NCBI GenBank assembly: GCA_015847255.1
Contig: JADLZK010008551.1
Span: 124,001 to 188,000, forward strand
From: Hyparrhenia diplandra
Taxonomy: Eukaryota; Streptophyta; Magnoliopsida; Poales; Poaceae
Direction of reading: 5' to 3'
DNA: 64,000 nt
This document shows positions 34,001 to 46,027 of the stretch, one piece after another (the stretch's first letter is position 1; the number at the start of each line of letters is the position of its first letter). The translations under genes and the position numbers were made by a program. The notes under the pieces are model-generated. The model had not been told where the DNA came from, did no database searches, and saw nothing but the letters and a program-made list of their open reading frames with translations.

Positions 34001-35489
34001 CTTGTTTGGGAAATGACAGAGATAAAATATTCTCACATTGTGAGAGTATTGGGAGAAGAGAAAATAGTTATCGACAACACTACCTCTTTAATTGCGAATG
34101 TTTCTCTTGTGAGAACCCGGATCCAGGGAAAATAAAGTCCATGGCAAAATCGCTTGTAGCGATTATATCGAGTCAATGAAGAAAGCAATTGAGGTTGAAT
34201 CTCCTATTAAGAAGAAATGAATGTTACGCTATATCTACGGCAAATGAAACAAATGAATATCGAATATGCGGTTAATAAGTGGATTATGAAAATCCATATA
34301 ATTCGAAGAATATAAATCGCAACTTGTAGGAATCTCATACTAAGTATTAAAGTCTAAGGTATAAATATTCTGAATGGATATTCAAGTCTCAAGAAGAGCA
34401 TATCCTAAAAGGATTTGCAATCATTGAATGATTTTACAATGAATAACGCTATGTCATTGTGTATATCACTCATCTCGATCGAAGAGAGAATGTATCTCAT
34501 AGAAGAGAATTGTTAATTCACTAAGAATGAATGTACATCCTTGAAGGAATTAATCCATGAAGGATTTACCAGTCAATTTTTGAATAAACACCATTCATCC
34601 ACGAAGTGAATATAGAGGCGAGAGAAAGAAAATGAGGAATCTTAAATACCGTGAAGGTGTCATCAAAACACTTAGAAAGTGTATGAAAAGCTAGCATGAA
34701 GTTAATGATATCCTCTAAGAATACCATAGAAGGTATGAGAATAATGGTGGTTTTGGCAATTGAATTATCCCCTAAATGCCAAATGCAAAATTTTGGATTT
34801 GTACAATCAAAATCTCGAAGATTTATAGAATATAATTTGAAAATCCACTAAGGATTAATTATAAGTATTCAAACTCTAGTATAAGTTTGATACATTATCT
34901 TGAAGATATTGAATATTAATTTATTTACCCGCATACCTACGAAAGGATCTATTTCTCTCGAAGGATAATATTTATTTGTTTTGCACAACTAATTGGTGGT
35001 CGTTATTATACATGAAACATATTGCTCCCATATAATTCATAGAAGAATTATGAGCCAACTTTTATTTACACACGTTTATGAAAAAGTGTGGTTTGAACAA
35101 TGAAGTTCAAAGTTTGGCTTTATGAGGGGGAGCATATTTATTGAATCTGCCTTTAAGGTAAATCACTGGAATTATAAAGATCAAGTAGATCATATTTGCT
35201 AAAACAACGAAGTTTATGCATAGATTATGAAGATCAATATCTATTCATGAAGAATAGAATATCCTGAAGAATATATGCCCAAGAAGGTTAAATGTTGTAC
35301 TCTTTTTTTCCCTACGTGAGTTTTTACTTGAAGGTTTCTCACACAAGGTTTTTAATGAGATAACATGTGCAATGCAATTAACGAATGCGATGTACTCTTT
35401 TCTCCAAGAACCGTTTTTTCCACTTTGGGTTTTCGGATGGAGTTTTTGATGAGGCATATGCATATCGTGGTAATCGCCCAAGGGGGGAG

Positions 35490-35760
35490 TGTTGTAAAAC
35501 ACGCGGACTCTATCCTAGAAGGAAAGGAGAAGGATGAATCCTAATCCTAGTCCGTTTGTATGTGGGCTCCTACCAAAACTCTTAGCCTTGGCAGGACTAT
35601 ATATATACGTGGGAGCTCTATGTTGTAATAACGAAGATTCAGATGAATAAAGAATAGTCTCCCTACATCTTGTGTCTACTTGTTCTACTTTCATCCACTA
35701 CATTGATTGTGAGAGACGGAGAGGGGAAGGTCCTAACCGCTGATGACAAGTTTCATAACA
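35490..35760 (+). repeat. 3' LTR of copy B
   Basis: It starts TGTTGTAAAACACGCGG directly after the purine tract and ends TTTCATAACA. Confidence 0.9.
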
Positions 35761-36223
35761 ATTTCATGCCTGACTGACGAACTAGTCAACATTTCCGGAT
35801 GGCAAAAAACCAGCAAGTCACAGGACACTCTTTCCTCCCATAAAAGAAAGACCCCCGAACGCAACGCCCTACTGCTCTCTGTCTCGTCTCTGATCAGAAT
35901 CAGATGTGAAATTGCCAGATATGGTTTGGCGTCTTTTTGGATTTTCGGCAGATGAAATCCAGATGTCTGAATGCAGAGCAGGAGTCGGATCATCCGGCAC
36001 TCTAGTTGCCGGCTCTGACTCTGCCAAGTTCTTGTCGCCGGGCTCCGTGGTCAGCCGCCGGCCGGTTCCCGATTTGATTTTCGCCCGTCGGCGTCACCCT
36101 CTTCCTTCTTCTCCTCTGTGTGTTCCAGCCTCCGATCCGCTCCGTCGTCCCAAGAATAGGGATCGCAGCTAGTCAAAGGATTAGGATTACAGCTTGCGAC
36201 AAGACACAACTTTTCGCCCTTGC
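35761..36223. other. spacer between LTR element and LINE-type insertion
   Basis: This is mixed sequence with several short open frames on both strands. Nothing is recognised. Confidence 0.4.
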
Positions 36224-36238
36224 AAAATCCAATACATG

Positions 36239-38035
36239 TGGTGGCTACCGGCCACGAGCCTCGCGTCGCCCTCGCGTCGGGCGGCTCGGGCGAACGGCCG
36301 CGCCGCTGCCGCCGCTCCCCTCCCTCCCCATCTGCCTCGCCGCCGAGAGCGCCGCCCGGAAGCCCGGGCGCTCTCGAGGATGGTGGCGGCGGGTTGCAAC
36401 TCGGCCTCGTCGCCGGCTCGACGGAGGCGGGCGCTGTTGAGACCGCCCCCGGCGCTTCCGGGCGGCCGGGCGGCGGTGGCGGCGCGGCGGTGGGCGGATC
36501 CGGCCTCTGCCATACCGCCGGGCGAGGAGCTCGGGAGGTGGAAGGGGGTTGGCGGCGCGGCGGCATCTTCCAGCGGCGGTGGCGGCGGGATCCGGTGGCG
36601 CGGCGGCGCCGCTGGTCTCGCCGAGACGCGGCGTGGGGCGCTAGATCCTCGTGCTCGGATTTGTGCGTCTTATTGGCGCCGTTGCGGCCCGGGCGCGGAC
36701 GGCGATGGGGAGTGCATCACTGGTGTTCCCCCTCCCGTCTTCAATTTGTCTGGCAGGCGGCGGGTGGCGCGGCGGTTGGTGGCCTTATTTGGTGGGGACG
36801 CCGGGGTCTTCGGCCTCGACCGCGGCGTTCCGGCGCCACGGCGTTCGCGGGTCTCCGGCCACGGTTTGGCTCCGCCATGGTGGTGGGGCCATGGCGACTC
36901 AGGTCGCTGCGAGGCATCATGGTGGTGCTGCGGGGCACACCGGTCGCTCCTCCGTGATGTTGTCTCGGTCCGGTCTTGGCTAGCCGCTGCGGGGCTGACT
37001 CTTTACGTGCTTTCGGGTTGGGGTGGGCTTCAGGCGAAAGCCATGGTGACGGCGTCCATGGGCGTCGTTCTCCCCGTTAGGGGGCGCCGGTCGGAGCCCG
37101 TCCATCTATTGCATGAGAGGTTTACGGGTGTAATACCTGCCCACGTTGTGGACGGCGTTGGCGGCGCCTTTGGCGTCGCGTCCTTCATGAAGGCGGCGCC
37201 AAAACCGGTCTCGGTGCTTGCGGCGGTGCGTCGTCTTTGGTGCGGGAAGGCTGCCTTGGTGGACGTGGTCCGAGGGTGGTGGTGATTCGTTCGTGGTTGC
37301 GTTGGGAGGTGCTGACCTTGGGGGTGCGGCGATGGTTGCGGGGTTTGACTTGCAGGTGAGGGGGTCGTGTGGTGGCGGTGGGCCGGGGACCTGCGGGCGT
37401 TGGGGGACGGTCCTCGTCTATGCCGCGTCCTTCCCCTCTGGACTTTGGCGCCGGCCGCGCGGGCGCGCCGAGGGAGGCTGGACTTCGGCATGGAGCTTGG
37501 TTGGTGGGGGTGACGCAGCCGGGCCGCTTGCGCGGGCGGGCATGTCTATCCTCTCGGTGGGGCTTCGCGGGGGTGTGGCAGCGACGAGTGGGTCGTCGTT
37601 TTTTCCTCGGGGTGTGGAGAGCTGGTGGAGTTGCCTGGTGAGCTCTACTTGTTGCGAGGTGTCTCGTGTCGACGTCTCAATCCGACCCGGCGTGTTGATG
37701 GAAACTTCGTGTTGATGGCCCAATCCAACCGAGTGGTGCTTCATGGTTACCTTTTCTTCCATCCTCCTCGCGATAGTTGAGTTGTTCTAGTGGAGGCTAG
37801 TAGTGTCGGGTTGTGTCGATATCCCAATCCGACCAACCATGGAGTTGAGTGGGGCGATTGTGGCGCGAGTTGAGTTGATTTTGGTACCAGGGGTGCAGAC
37901 GGAGTAGGGTACCCTCCACAATTGTATGGTTTTTCTGGCCCGGTTTTCAGTCAAAAAACTGGGCTGGCACTTGTCTTTTTTTCTTTATTCGTCTAATAGA
38001 AATGCGGCAAAGTTTTTGCCGTCCTTTCGAAAGAA
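36239..38035 (+). mobile_element. LINE-type retroposon, GC-rich, no enzyme encoded
   Basis: A 15-bp target duplication aaaatccaatacatg flanks it at 36224-36238 and 38036-38050. The right end is a grass LINE-like terminus (aatgcggcaaagtttttgcc, gtcctttcg, short A tail). The 1.4-kb GC-rich body gives long frames in several registers (one of 363 codons at 36194-37285), but these are low-complexity Gly/Arg/Ala strings without domains. They begin outside the insertion, so I do not call a gene. It is a 5'-truncated or non-autonomous copy. Confidence 0.8.
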
Positions 38036-38050
38036 AAAATCCAATACATG

Positions 38051-38889
38051 CGACAACATGTACCACCAGTTTATAGTCTTGGCCAGGTGAAAAACACACC
38101 AAGGTCGACAGACAGACAATATGGGCGGTGGAAATGGTCGATCGTGAAATCAAATATTATGCATCCAAAACCAAGACTCGGAAATTTCACGGGACGGACG
38201 GACTTTGGGAGGCCGTACGTATTTATCGATCGTCCCTAGCTTGGCCGGTGCCCGCCCGCATTGCTTCGCTTGGCACGCACGGAACTGTTGCTAGTCGCCT
38301 TCCATTGATGCGTCGCAGCCAGGAAACGAAGAAAGGTACCTGTCGCCTACAAAAATTGAGAAGGAGCTAGATCGTCCAACGACAGCGTTGTTGTTGTTGT
38401 TCCTGGTGGTATTATTATTAGCATTGTAATAAGTAAGGGAAAAGGAAATGTAGTGGACGTGGGCCACGTGGGAGTCTCCATCTACCTCTCCTCTCGCACA
38501 CTACGACGTCACAAACAAGAGATCGATCAGGTAGTACTAGAAACACAGGCGCGGCTTTGCCGCACCCTCGTTGAATTGGACCAGTATTACCAGTTCATAT
38601 CTAGAAGTTTGGAACAATAATTGCTTTGTTATGAGAAGAAAATCTAGCTAATTGAGATGTGTGTACCAAGGAAGCAAAAACAATATTGGATCCCAGTCAG
38701 ATCAAACTATTTCATAGTAGATCAGTAGAGTTGATGTTATTCTAAAAAAAAAAAAAGTAGAGTTGATAGCTGATGTTATTCTCAACAAAAAAAAAAAAAG
38801 TAGAGTTGATAGCTGGGGACACCCACCTGAATTTTATTCATGGTCCGAGTGATTTACAAAGTCTCAAAGCAGGAAAGGAAGGCTATGAA
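38051..38889. other. spacer with A-rich tandem unit
   Basis: A G-box-like ccacgtgg lies at about 38463. The phrase gtagagttgat, with A-runs and gatgttattct, repeats three times at 38726-38812, like stacked retro-insertion tails. No gene was seen. Confidence 0.5.
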
Positions 38890-39185
38890 ATCTACATTAC
38901 TGAATCAAAGGAACACCACTGATCTACCAGAGTTGTAGAGGGCACAGGCAGCCTGTAACGCCAGAGGTTGGCTTCTACTTTGCATGAAGCAAGAACCTGC
39001 TGCAGGTACAGAGCTTCATTCCTGAAGAAACTATTCCTAGGCTTCCAGAGTTATCGACAATATAGGGCCAGGAACATTGGAAACTGAACATCAGGACTTG
39101 TAGCAGGCCTGGCAAAGAGTACAAGATTGTTGATTGGCTTGTCTAGGTTCCGATTAATGCCAAGCTTTGTCCAGACCATAATTGA
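38890..39185 (-). pseudogene. LINE reverse-transcriptase tail relic
   Basis: Translated on the minus strand this gives MVWTKLGINRNLD, FLALYCR-stop-LWKPRNSFF, EANLWRYRLP and VDQWCSFDS. That pattern matches the linker between reverse transcriptase and RNase H of plant LINEs (LWK-x-RN). At least one stop interrupts it. No border duplications are clear. Confidence 0.6.
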
Positions 39186-39212
39186 TTAGTATTAAGTATA
39201 ATCAGTCGCCTA

Positions 39213-39633
39213 TCTATCTATAACTCTTATAAAGATAAACCCAACTAGATGAGTTCTCTACATGCAAGGTGTCCACATCATTCTCCAGTCTCCACCCACT
39301 ACATATTCTCTTTTTAATGCAAAGTGTACACATCATTACCCACTATGTCCATGTCATCTCTTATATTAATTACAAAAAAAAAAATCCATGTCATCTCTAT
39401 CATGTAAAATAATTTAAATTTTTAATCTATTAACATACAAGTTATACCTATATACAATATTTGCTTCATCACATATTCCTCTATAATATAACCAAATATT
39501 CTATACTATTTTTTTAGGAGAGCTGATTAGTTAAAATAACTTTCAAAAAAATTCTTATATATGTATACATAATATTCTATATAAAGAATAGTATTAAGAG
39601 AATCTCGCTGCAACAGCGGGAGTATATTTCTAG
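39213..39633. mobile_element. short Helitron-like element
   Basis: It begins A-TCTATCTATAACTC and ends with a GC-rich stem-like ctcgctgcaacagcgggag, an 8-nt spacer and CTAG (39630-39633) followed by T. The 0.4-kb interior is non-coding. The 5' border could be 4 bp further right. Confidence 0.55.
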
Positions 39634-41110
39634 TATTAAAGAGCATACAAGCATGAGCAATTGTTTTAGTGCATACTACATACCTTTCACATAGTCCTTT
39701 TACCTTAAGTCTAAAGTTGATATTTATTTAAATTTGAAATAAAAATACAAGGCATAGAATTATTACTTTTTGAGTCATAATTTAAAAGGAAGATATAAAT
39801 TGTTTTCGAGATGACAACCCACACATTCACCGCAATTAAAATACTAGATCAATAGATATATGAGCTGTAGACAAAAAATCAATTGTTCGCATGGCTGTAG
39901 TTGTAGAAAACAAAAAAGGGTCATGCCTACAGGCTATAGCAGTGACAGTGTTGACTAAGATTCACACTCTGGCACTGTGCTAAGATCTGAATTTTTTAAA
40001 ATAAAGTAAAAATATTTAACTACAGAGTGTAGCCAAATCGCTTACAGGAGAGAGAGATAGCAGCGTAGCTAAAATCCAAATTACGAGAAGTTGATGAGTT
40101 GGGAAAGTCATGTGGAAAGCTTTAGCAATCAACTAAAAAATATAGCATAATAACAAAGATGGAGGTATACTAGACTTGCTTTTTTTTCCTCTGCCTGCCT
40201 TATAGACTCAGGATGTTGCACTGGAAGAGGTGTCTGAAATAGTATATAAGGCAAATATTATGTGCTGTTTGAGTTTAAACTCAAAGCTTTCAGCAGAGCC
40301 AAACATATTTAAATTGCTCAAGTAACACGTCTTCTTCATTGATAGACTCATTTTTCTCTGCTTTTTTTGATAAATATTAGAGCTGATTTGGACATGATAA
40401 CTCGGGTATCTTTAGCATGATTCAGGATAACATCTAGCATCAAATGAACTTTGCTACTCAGGATATACAGCTACACATAACCAATGTTAAATTGGAATAT
40501 CTACTTACATGGATTTCAACTTTTGGGATAGTCTAGGATTTCCACTCAAATAACCAACCCCAAAATTATAGCGAGCACTGTAACTTTTGGGATAGTCTAG
40601 ATTTCCACTCAAATAATTCAAGATGTAGCTGGCTCCATAATATCTTTATAGGCATTTTATCAAGCACATGATGTGCACAGTAAGAGAGAAGAAATAGGCA
40701 AATAGCTAGAAACGACATGTAGCGCGTGCACCTGCCCAAGGGCCTGCCAATGCATGGTAGAAGTGGCACTGGAGGTGTTGGAGCCTGTGGCGCCGGTGAA
40801 GCGGCCGAGTAACATGCCGGTGGAGAGCATGTTGCAGCGCGCGCGTGCCGTCGTCGTGCGGGAATGACTCGAATGAGAAGGGAGGACGGGGAGGTTGCAC
40901 TTGGCTCCCTGCTCTACTATCGTTGTTGGCGCTGCGGGGCCGGCGGGGCGGTGCGGTCCGCTAGGGCTAGGGGCCGCCGCCGGGCGCTGGGCGCCGCATC
41001 GCCTCGGCTGGTGGCTGGTGGTCGGGGACCCCGGGACGTCTTTGCCGCCGCTTGACGGGACGAGGCCGAGAAGGTTCCCCGAGGTTTTGGGTTCACAAAG
41101 AAACAGTGGA
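39634..41110. other. intergenic, one weak exon-like stretch
   Basis: 40518-40556 and 40581-40620 are a direct repeat (aacttttgggatagtctag core). On the plus strand 40739-40866 is open, with a stop (MVEVALEVLEPVAPVKRP...), and could be the end of an unknown gene fragment. The GC-rich run to 41060 shows no motif. Confidence 0.35.
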
Positions 41111-42481
41111 GACTAAACCGATCCGCAATCTAACGGTCACCATCTAAAGTTCGCCGGATCGAGCGGTCCAAGCATGCTAACGGGCGACGTGGCCCTATTG
41201 GGTGCCAGCGGTTTTGGAAGCAAGATTCCTATTTGGAGATTGTTATCTTTTAATCCATTCGAATGGGATGGTTCATCGCCTATCCATTAGTCTTTCCCCG
41301 TACTGCATCTCTTCATCATTTGGTACTAGTGGAGAGTATATGTAACCTACCTTTACAAATCCATTGTCGGCTTGTCTCCGAAAGTGCATACACATCTAGG
41401 GTTCTAGCACGGCGCGGCTACAATGATTTGCAAGCGTAGCCAATAATAATTCTTTAGTAGGACAGTATTTGTTTTAATTGAACAATCGAGTGAACGTCGA
41501 CATATACATACTTTCCGAGGATCACGGGTAGTATCATCTTTCAAAAGTTCGAGTTTTCTTATTATAAAAAAACTTGATCCGTGGTGGCTAGACCGCCGCC
41601 GGGTATTCGGCTTAAGAAGAAGATCTTCTCACGCAGATCAAGAAAACCCCGAACCCCCGCCCCCACCCAGGCCCGCCCCTGTCAAATTACAGACACGGAG
41701 CGAAGCTAGAAGCTATGGGCCCCCTTTAATCCAACTCTAATAATATAATGATGATTTTGCTCAAAAAAAAATAATATAATGACGATTCTAACTAACAAGT
41801 GTAATGCATAAAAAATTCTTATGAAACAAGATCGCAGATCGCTGCATCATATGGGTTTCCTAAATCCCAAACCTAAATTAATCGAGACTAAAGATTAGGG
41901 ATAAAAGCCTGTATAGGAAGACAAATTGCAGATGCCAATTGCCACAGACAGGCGTCTAGGCGCTAGTGATGTCCAGGGTACCGCCGATCGCTACCACCGC
42001 ATACCTCCCGGATCGACGCTTACGGCAAAGATAATGAAGTCGCGGCAAGCTGAGTCGCGTGGACGCCGTGGAAGCAGGATCGACGCTACGCGGACGCCGC
42101 CGAACTGCATATGGCACGTACTTGGGGCCATGGGCCGTATATGGTATACTATACTATATACTAGTACCTTGTAACCTATTTGGGGTGGCCCCCCCCGACC
42201 TCAAGGGCCCCTGTTCGCTGCTCGCTGGCACTGCCTCGGGGGCGGGCCCGGCCCCACCCGCATTACACAGCGGCTCTAACTCCGTGAGAAGAGCAAGCTA
42301 CGTGATCCGTGCTTTGGACGTGGGCGCACGAGGGAGTTTTTTATCCAACACGCGGCAGCATTTAAATGGCCGTGCGGGGGCAGCCGGGAGTCGAATCCAG
42401 ATTCGAACTCCCGACCGGGAGCTTCCCACACTGAAAAATACTTATAAACAAGAAAGAGTCTTTTTATTTCAAACAAAAAAG
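41111..42481. other. intergenic, no gene seen
   Basis: This is mixed-composition sequence. At 42385-42430 cgggagtcgaatcc and attcgaactcccg are near-mirror copies resembling a Pol III B box, but no tRNA fold extends around them. Confidence 0.4.
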
Positions 42482-42531
42482 TTGTTTCATCAGCGCCTTT
42501 TTTTTTTTTTTTTGAGAAACGTTTCATCAGC
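42482..42531 (-). mobile_element. minimal T-run insertion with target duplication
   Basis: gtttcatcagc occurs on both sides (about 42483 and 42521) of a 28-bp insert that is mostly T18 plus gagaaac. It looks like an extremely 5'-truncated retro-insertion. Confidence 0.6.
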
Positions 42532-43179
42532 TTTGAAGGCACTGATGGATGATCCAAGCTGAGAAATCTAGCTATACACAAAAGCTAGATGGATGATGAT
42601 GATGATGCATTTCATCGCGCCAACCCAACTCGCCATGACGATGAAACGGGACCAAACCTTAACCGACAACATTTTTTCCTCTCCTTTTCCTTTGCTCACA
42701 AGTAAAATCAAATATGTACATCTTTTTTCTTGCAAACACAAACAAGCCAAAAAGTCCAAAACCACACAAAAACACGTTCACATCTCCCAACTAAAAACCT
42801 CCCAAATTCTTCCCCACCTTTAACTTTCGTGGCACCGGGCAGATTGTTGCTTGGGATCTTCCACAAACCAGGCCTCTCGACCCATTCTCCGGGCCCACCG
42901 GCCGCAAACTGGTCACCGACCACATCGCAACCACACTCAGCCGGCCACGTCACCCCGTGCCAGCCACTACTACTGCCTACTGTACAAATGGATGCAATGC
43001 AACCTTTGCTTGCAACCGATAAATAAAAAAAAATTAAAAATAGGAAAAAAATACACAGCGCCATACGTACTTCGACGTAGATACGGCGTATAAAAAACTT
43101 TCCACGACGTACACACTGTCGTGTACCGCTCTAGCCTAGGCTCGCTACGTTCTACTCTAGGTAGGCATTTGTCGCTCGC

Positions 43180-44969
43180 TCACGCCGCGCCCATGTGCCT
43201 CGTCTCCGGCGCCGCCGCCGCCGCCGCGTTGGGCGTCCACGACCGCAGCGGCGAAGGCGACGAGCCCTTCCAGTAGCTCGCGTGCGTCGTCGTTGCCAGC
43301 TCGGGCGTGCCGCCGCCGCCGCCGTTAATGTCGTCGGAGACGCGCCCACCTTGACGGACCCGTCGAGGCTGCCGCTATACACGACCCACCGGCGCGGTGC
43401 TTCGCCGCCGCCGTCCTCCTCCCTCGTCCATGGCGGCGCGCCTTGACGGGCCCGGTGTGACCCGTAAGCACGGCGAGGCGTGCGTGGTCGGCGCCCTCCT
43501 CGCGGCGCCACACGTTGATGGTCCGGTCGGCGGACCCGCCGACGACGACGCGTCCACCGGCGACGGCGAGGCACAGCACGGCCATCTTGTGCCCCCCTCA
43601 GCGCGCCGCCGTTCCTCGGGGGTGCCGCGCGGGCGCCGCTGACGCCGCCACTGCCAGTGCGACACGGCGCCGTCCGAGGACCCGACGTACACCACGCGGG
43701 CCTCCACGGCCACCGCGATCGCCGTCACCGCGCTTGTCGCCCTCCCGCAGCACGCGCTCCATGGTGTGCCACGTGTCGTCCCTGATCCCGGCGGCCCTTC
43801 TTCTTCTTCTTGGTCGCCTTTGGGTTCGTCCCCGCGCCGCCACACCTTGACGGTGCCGTCGGCGGAGCCGGTGAGCAGTGGCGGAGCTTGACACAAAAAG
43901 CAAAGGGGGGGGCCAATTTATACAGGACTACTAGGTGATTCAGCGTCTTGCTGATAGCAGCATCTTGAGCAAGCTAGCCTCCAAGGCCTAGACATAGAAG
44001 ACACACCTATTTTTCGCTCGATGAAACAAGTAACAGTGAATAAAGATGTACTTAGTGAGGTTAGCATGGAGGAAGGGGGCCGGCGCCCAGGTTGGCCACC
44101 ACTAAGCTCCGCCTGTGCCGGTGAGGACAAGCGCGTCGAAACCCACGGCGGCGACGGCGTTGACGGCGTCGGAGTGGGCGTACACGGACTCGAGGCACTT
44201 CGAATCCGACACCCGCCACACCTTGAACGTCCGGTCCCACGACGCCGAGTAGATGAGCCCCGCCGCTGCATCGAGGCTCAACGCCGAGACGGCGTCGAAG
44301 TGTCGCATCCACAGCCCACTATGCCGCCGCCGCGTCTGCACGTACTGCGACGGCCGCAGCGAGCTCCGCACCACGTCACGGAACCGCGGCAACGACCCCA
44401 CCCGCCGGTGCTGCGCCGCCATGGCGGCGGTGTCTTCCTTCTCCTTCTCCGACGACGAGACGCGCCGCCACACGCGGACCTTCCCGTCCTGGTGCCCCGT
44501 GTAGATGCGTCCGTCGGCGGCGACCACGATGGCCTTGACGAGTCCGCTGCCGGACTTGAACCCGCCGAGCTCGCGTCGGTCTCGCCACACCCGGACGTTC
44601 CGCGAGTCCGTGCCCGTGTACAGCAGGTCCCCGCCGCGGCCAGCGAGTACACGTGTCCACCGCCTTCCTTGACGAGCGAGCCGAGGAGCCCCGTCCGGTG
44701 CTTGTTGGTCGTCTCGTCGTCGCCACCGAGGGGGCGAGACCGGGGAGCTGCGTCCATGGGGACGCGGCGTACGGCGACGCCGCCGTGCTCGCGCTCGTCG
44801 TCGGGGTGGAACACGTCGTGTTGTTGTTGTCGTCGTAGGTGTCGTCGTCGTCGTCCGAGTCGTATGATGTTGAAGTTGATGACGACGACTTGGTCGTCGC
44901 CGGAGTCGGCGCCGCCGCCACCGCCGGGTCCGGACGTAGAAACTGGAGCAGCTTCTTGTGGTTCCCCAT
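43180..44969 (-). pseudogene. JINGUBANG-like WD40-repeat protein, disrupted
   Basis: ATG at 44969 begins MGNHKKLLQFLRPD followed by a Ser/Asp/Thr-rich leader. A series of WD blades follows: NVRVW, KVRVWRR, RTFKVWR, GTVKVWRR, RTINVWRR, GSVKV. The stop is at 43180-43182. Order and length fit the plant JINGUBANG-type family of cytosolic WD40 scaffold proteins. A 241-bp MITE (43876-44116) splits the fifth blade. At least five single-base losses, several in short G or C runs (about 44740, 44640, 43800, 43596), put the blades in different frames. Without insert and indels the gene appears single-exon and complete. There is a good TATA box upstream. It is either a young pseudogene with one definitive lesion (the MITE) or that lesion plus sequence error. 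Confidence 0.8.
43876..44116. mobile_element. MITE inserted in the WD40 gene
   Basis: The 9-bp target duplication gccggtgag lies at 43867-43875 and 44117-44125. The ends are cagtggcggagctt and the inverse acaggcggagctt, similar with a 2-base difference. It contains a G9 run. A 9-bp duplication suggests a Mutator-type transposase. Removing it and one target copy rejoins the blade exactly. Confidence 0.9.
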
Positions 44970-45134
44970 GGCGCTTGAAGAGTACTAGAACCGAGGCCGG
45001 CCGCGACGATTGATGCAGGAGACGACGCGAACGCGATGGAGCAGGCAGTAGTCTTTGTTTCTCTGTGTGGTGGTGTGGTGTCGTGTTCTTACGGTTTTTG
45101 TGATTGAAGGCGCTGTTGGGGTGTGGGAGAGGGG

Positions 45135-45142
45135 TATATATA
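45135..45142 (-). promoter_or_regulatory. TATA box of the WD40 gene
   Basis: On the minus strand ctctatatataccc lies about 165 bp upstream of the start codon. That is the right distance for a plant core promoter with a leader of about 130 nt. Confidence 0.65.
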
Positions 45143-46027
45143 GAGCAGGTGGGGGCGGTTGTACGGTCAGCGTGAGGCCGTTGTGACAGGTGGACGGCTG
45201 CGCGGAGGTGGGTGCGGTGTGGACGCGTCGCGCGCCTCGGCGTCGGGGACCCGGCCGGCAGCCTTGGCAGGAAAGCGTGCGCTGTGCAAGCACGGGGCGT
45301 TGGGCGTAGTGGGACGCGTGGCGGGACGAGGAGACGTGCCAGTACAAATGATTGCGGCGGGGACAGACTTGGTGCGCGGTGCACTGGAACGGCCGTCTCG
45401 ACCGAACGTATACATGTACTGTACCAAACTCGGTGATGTGCATGCGTGAGGTGAGGTCTACGTAGTGCTAGCACGCTACCATACGCCGTACATGACCACG
45501 TGTCACGCGTCCGCCCGTGTGGCAGAACGGCGGCGGCACGAGATCAATACGTACTACCGGAGTACTCCGTACGTACTGTACGCTACGGTTTTTCTGCTGG
45601 TTTTACGGCTTCTGTTGACTCGGAAATTAAATCACGACCTTGTGGTTGCTGGTTTTACGCTAATTCAGGCAATAAATCACGACCTTGTGGTGGGCCGGTG
45701 TACGTAGTTGTTACATCAAAGAAGATTTTACGCTAATCCAGGCAATAAAGCCGTAGGAAATGAGCGTCAGATTAACTTACGACGACGGATGGTCGACCGT
45801 CGAGAAGCTACCGGAGCAGAGCTAGTAGCAGAAGTGAATAGCCATGTAGCGTCAGCAATTGCGTGGGCGCGGTAATTAATCCGGGAGGCGGTCGCGGTGG
45901 CAAGTGGCAACGGATCTGCGTGCCTCGGCCTGGTGGCAAGTGGCGGGTTTTGACCTGCGCTCCTGCACGGCGGCAGGCCGGCACGGGCGCGGCCGGGTCA
46001 AACACGAATGCGCAGCGCAGCTTGCAT
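45143..46027. other. upstream region of the WD40 gene
   Basis: aaatcacgaccttgtggt occurs at 45627 and 45675, and ttttacgctaat-caggcaataaa at 45653 and 45726: a short interlocked direct repeat. 45880-46027 is homologous to 63172-63305. No gene was seen. Confidence 0.5.

Larger units (their letters stand above)
29757..35760 (+). mobile_element. non-autonomous LTR retrotransposon, copy B (complete)
   Basis: The 6.0-kb element has 270/271-bp LTRs at both ends. The 5-bp flanks gtttc and atttc form an imperfect target duplication. A candidate primer-binding site (cgttatcaagacg) follows the left LTR, and a polypurine tract (aaggggggag) precedes the right LTR. The interior is AT-rich with stops in all frames and no retroviral-type enzyme. 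The two LTRs differ at roughly ten positions by eye, so the insertion is not very recent. Confidence 0.9.

Noticed and set aside
36194..37285. 363-codon open frame on the plus strand
   Set aside because: It starts outside the LINE-type insertion and crosses its target duplication, has overlapping frames of similar length on both strands, and is Gly/Arg/Ala low complexity with no domain.
42385..42430. tRNA-like B-box text (attcgaactcccg)
   Set aside because: No acceptor stem, A box or cloverleaf could be drawn around it, and no tail or target duplication supports a SINE.
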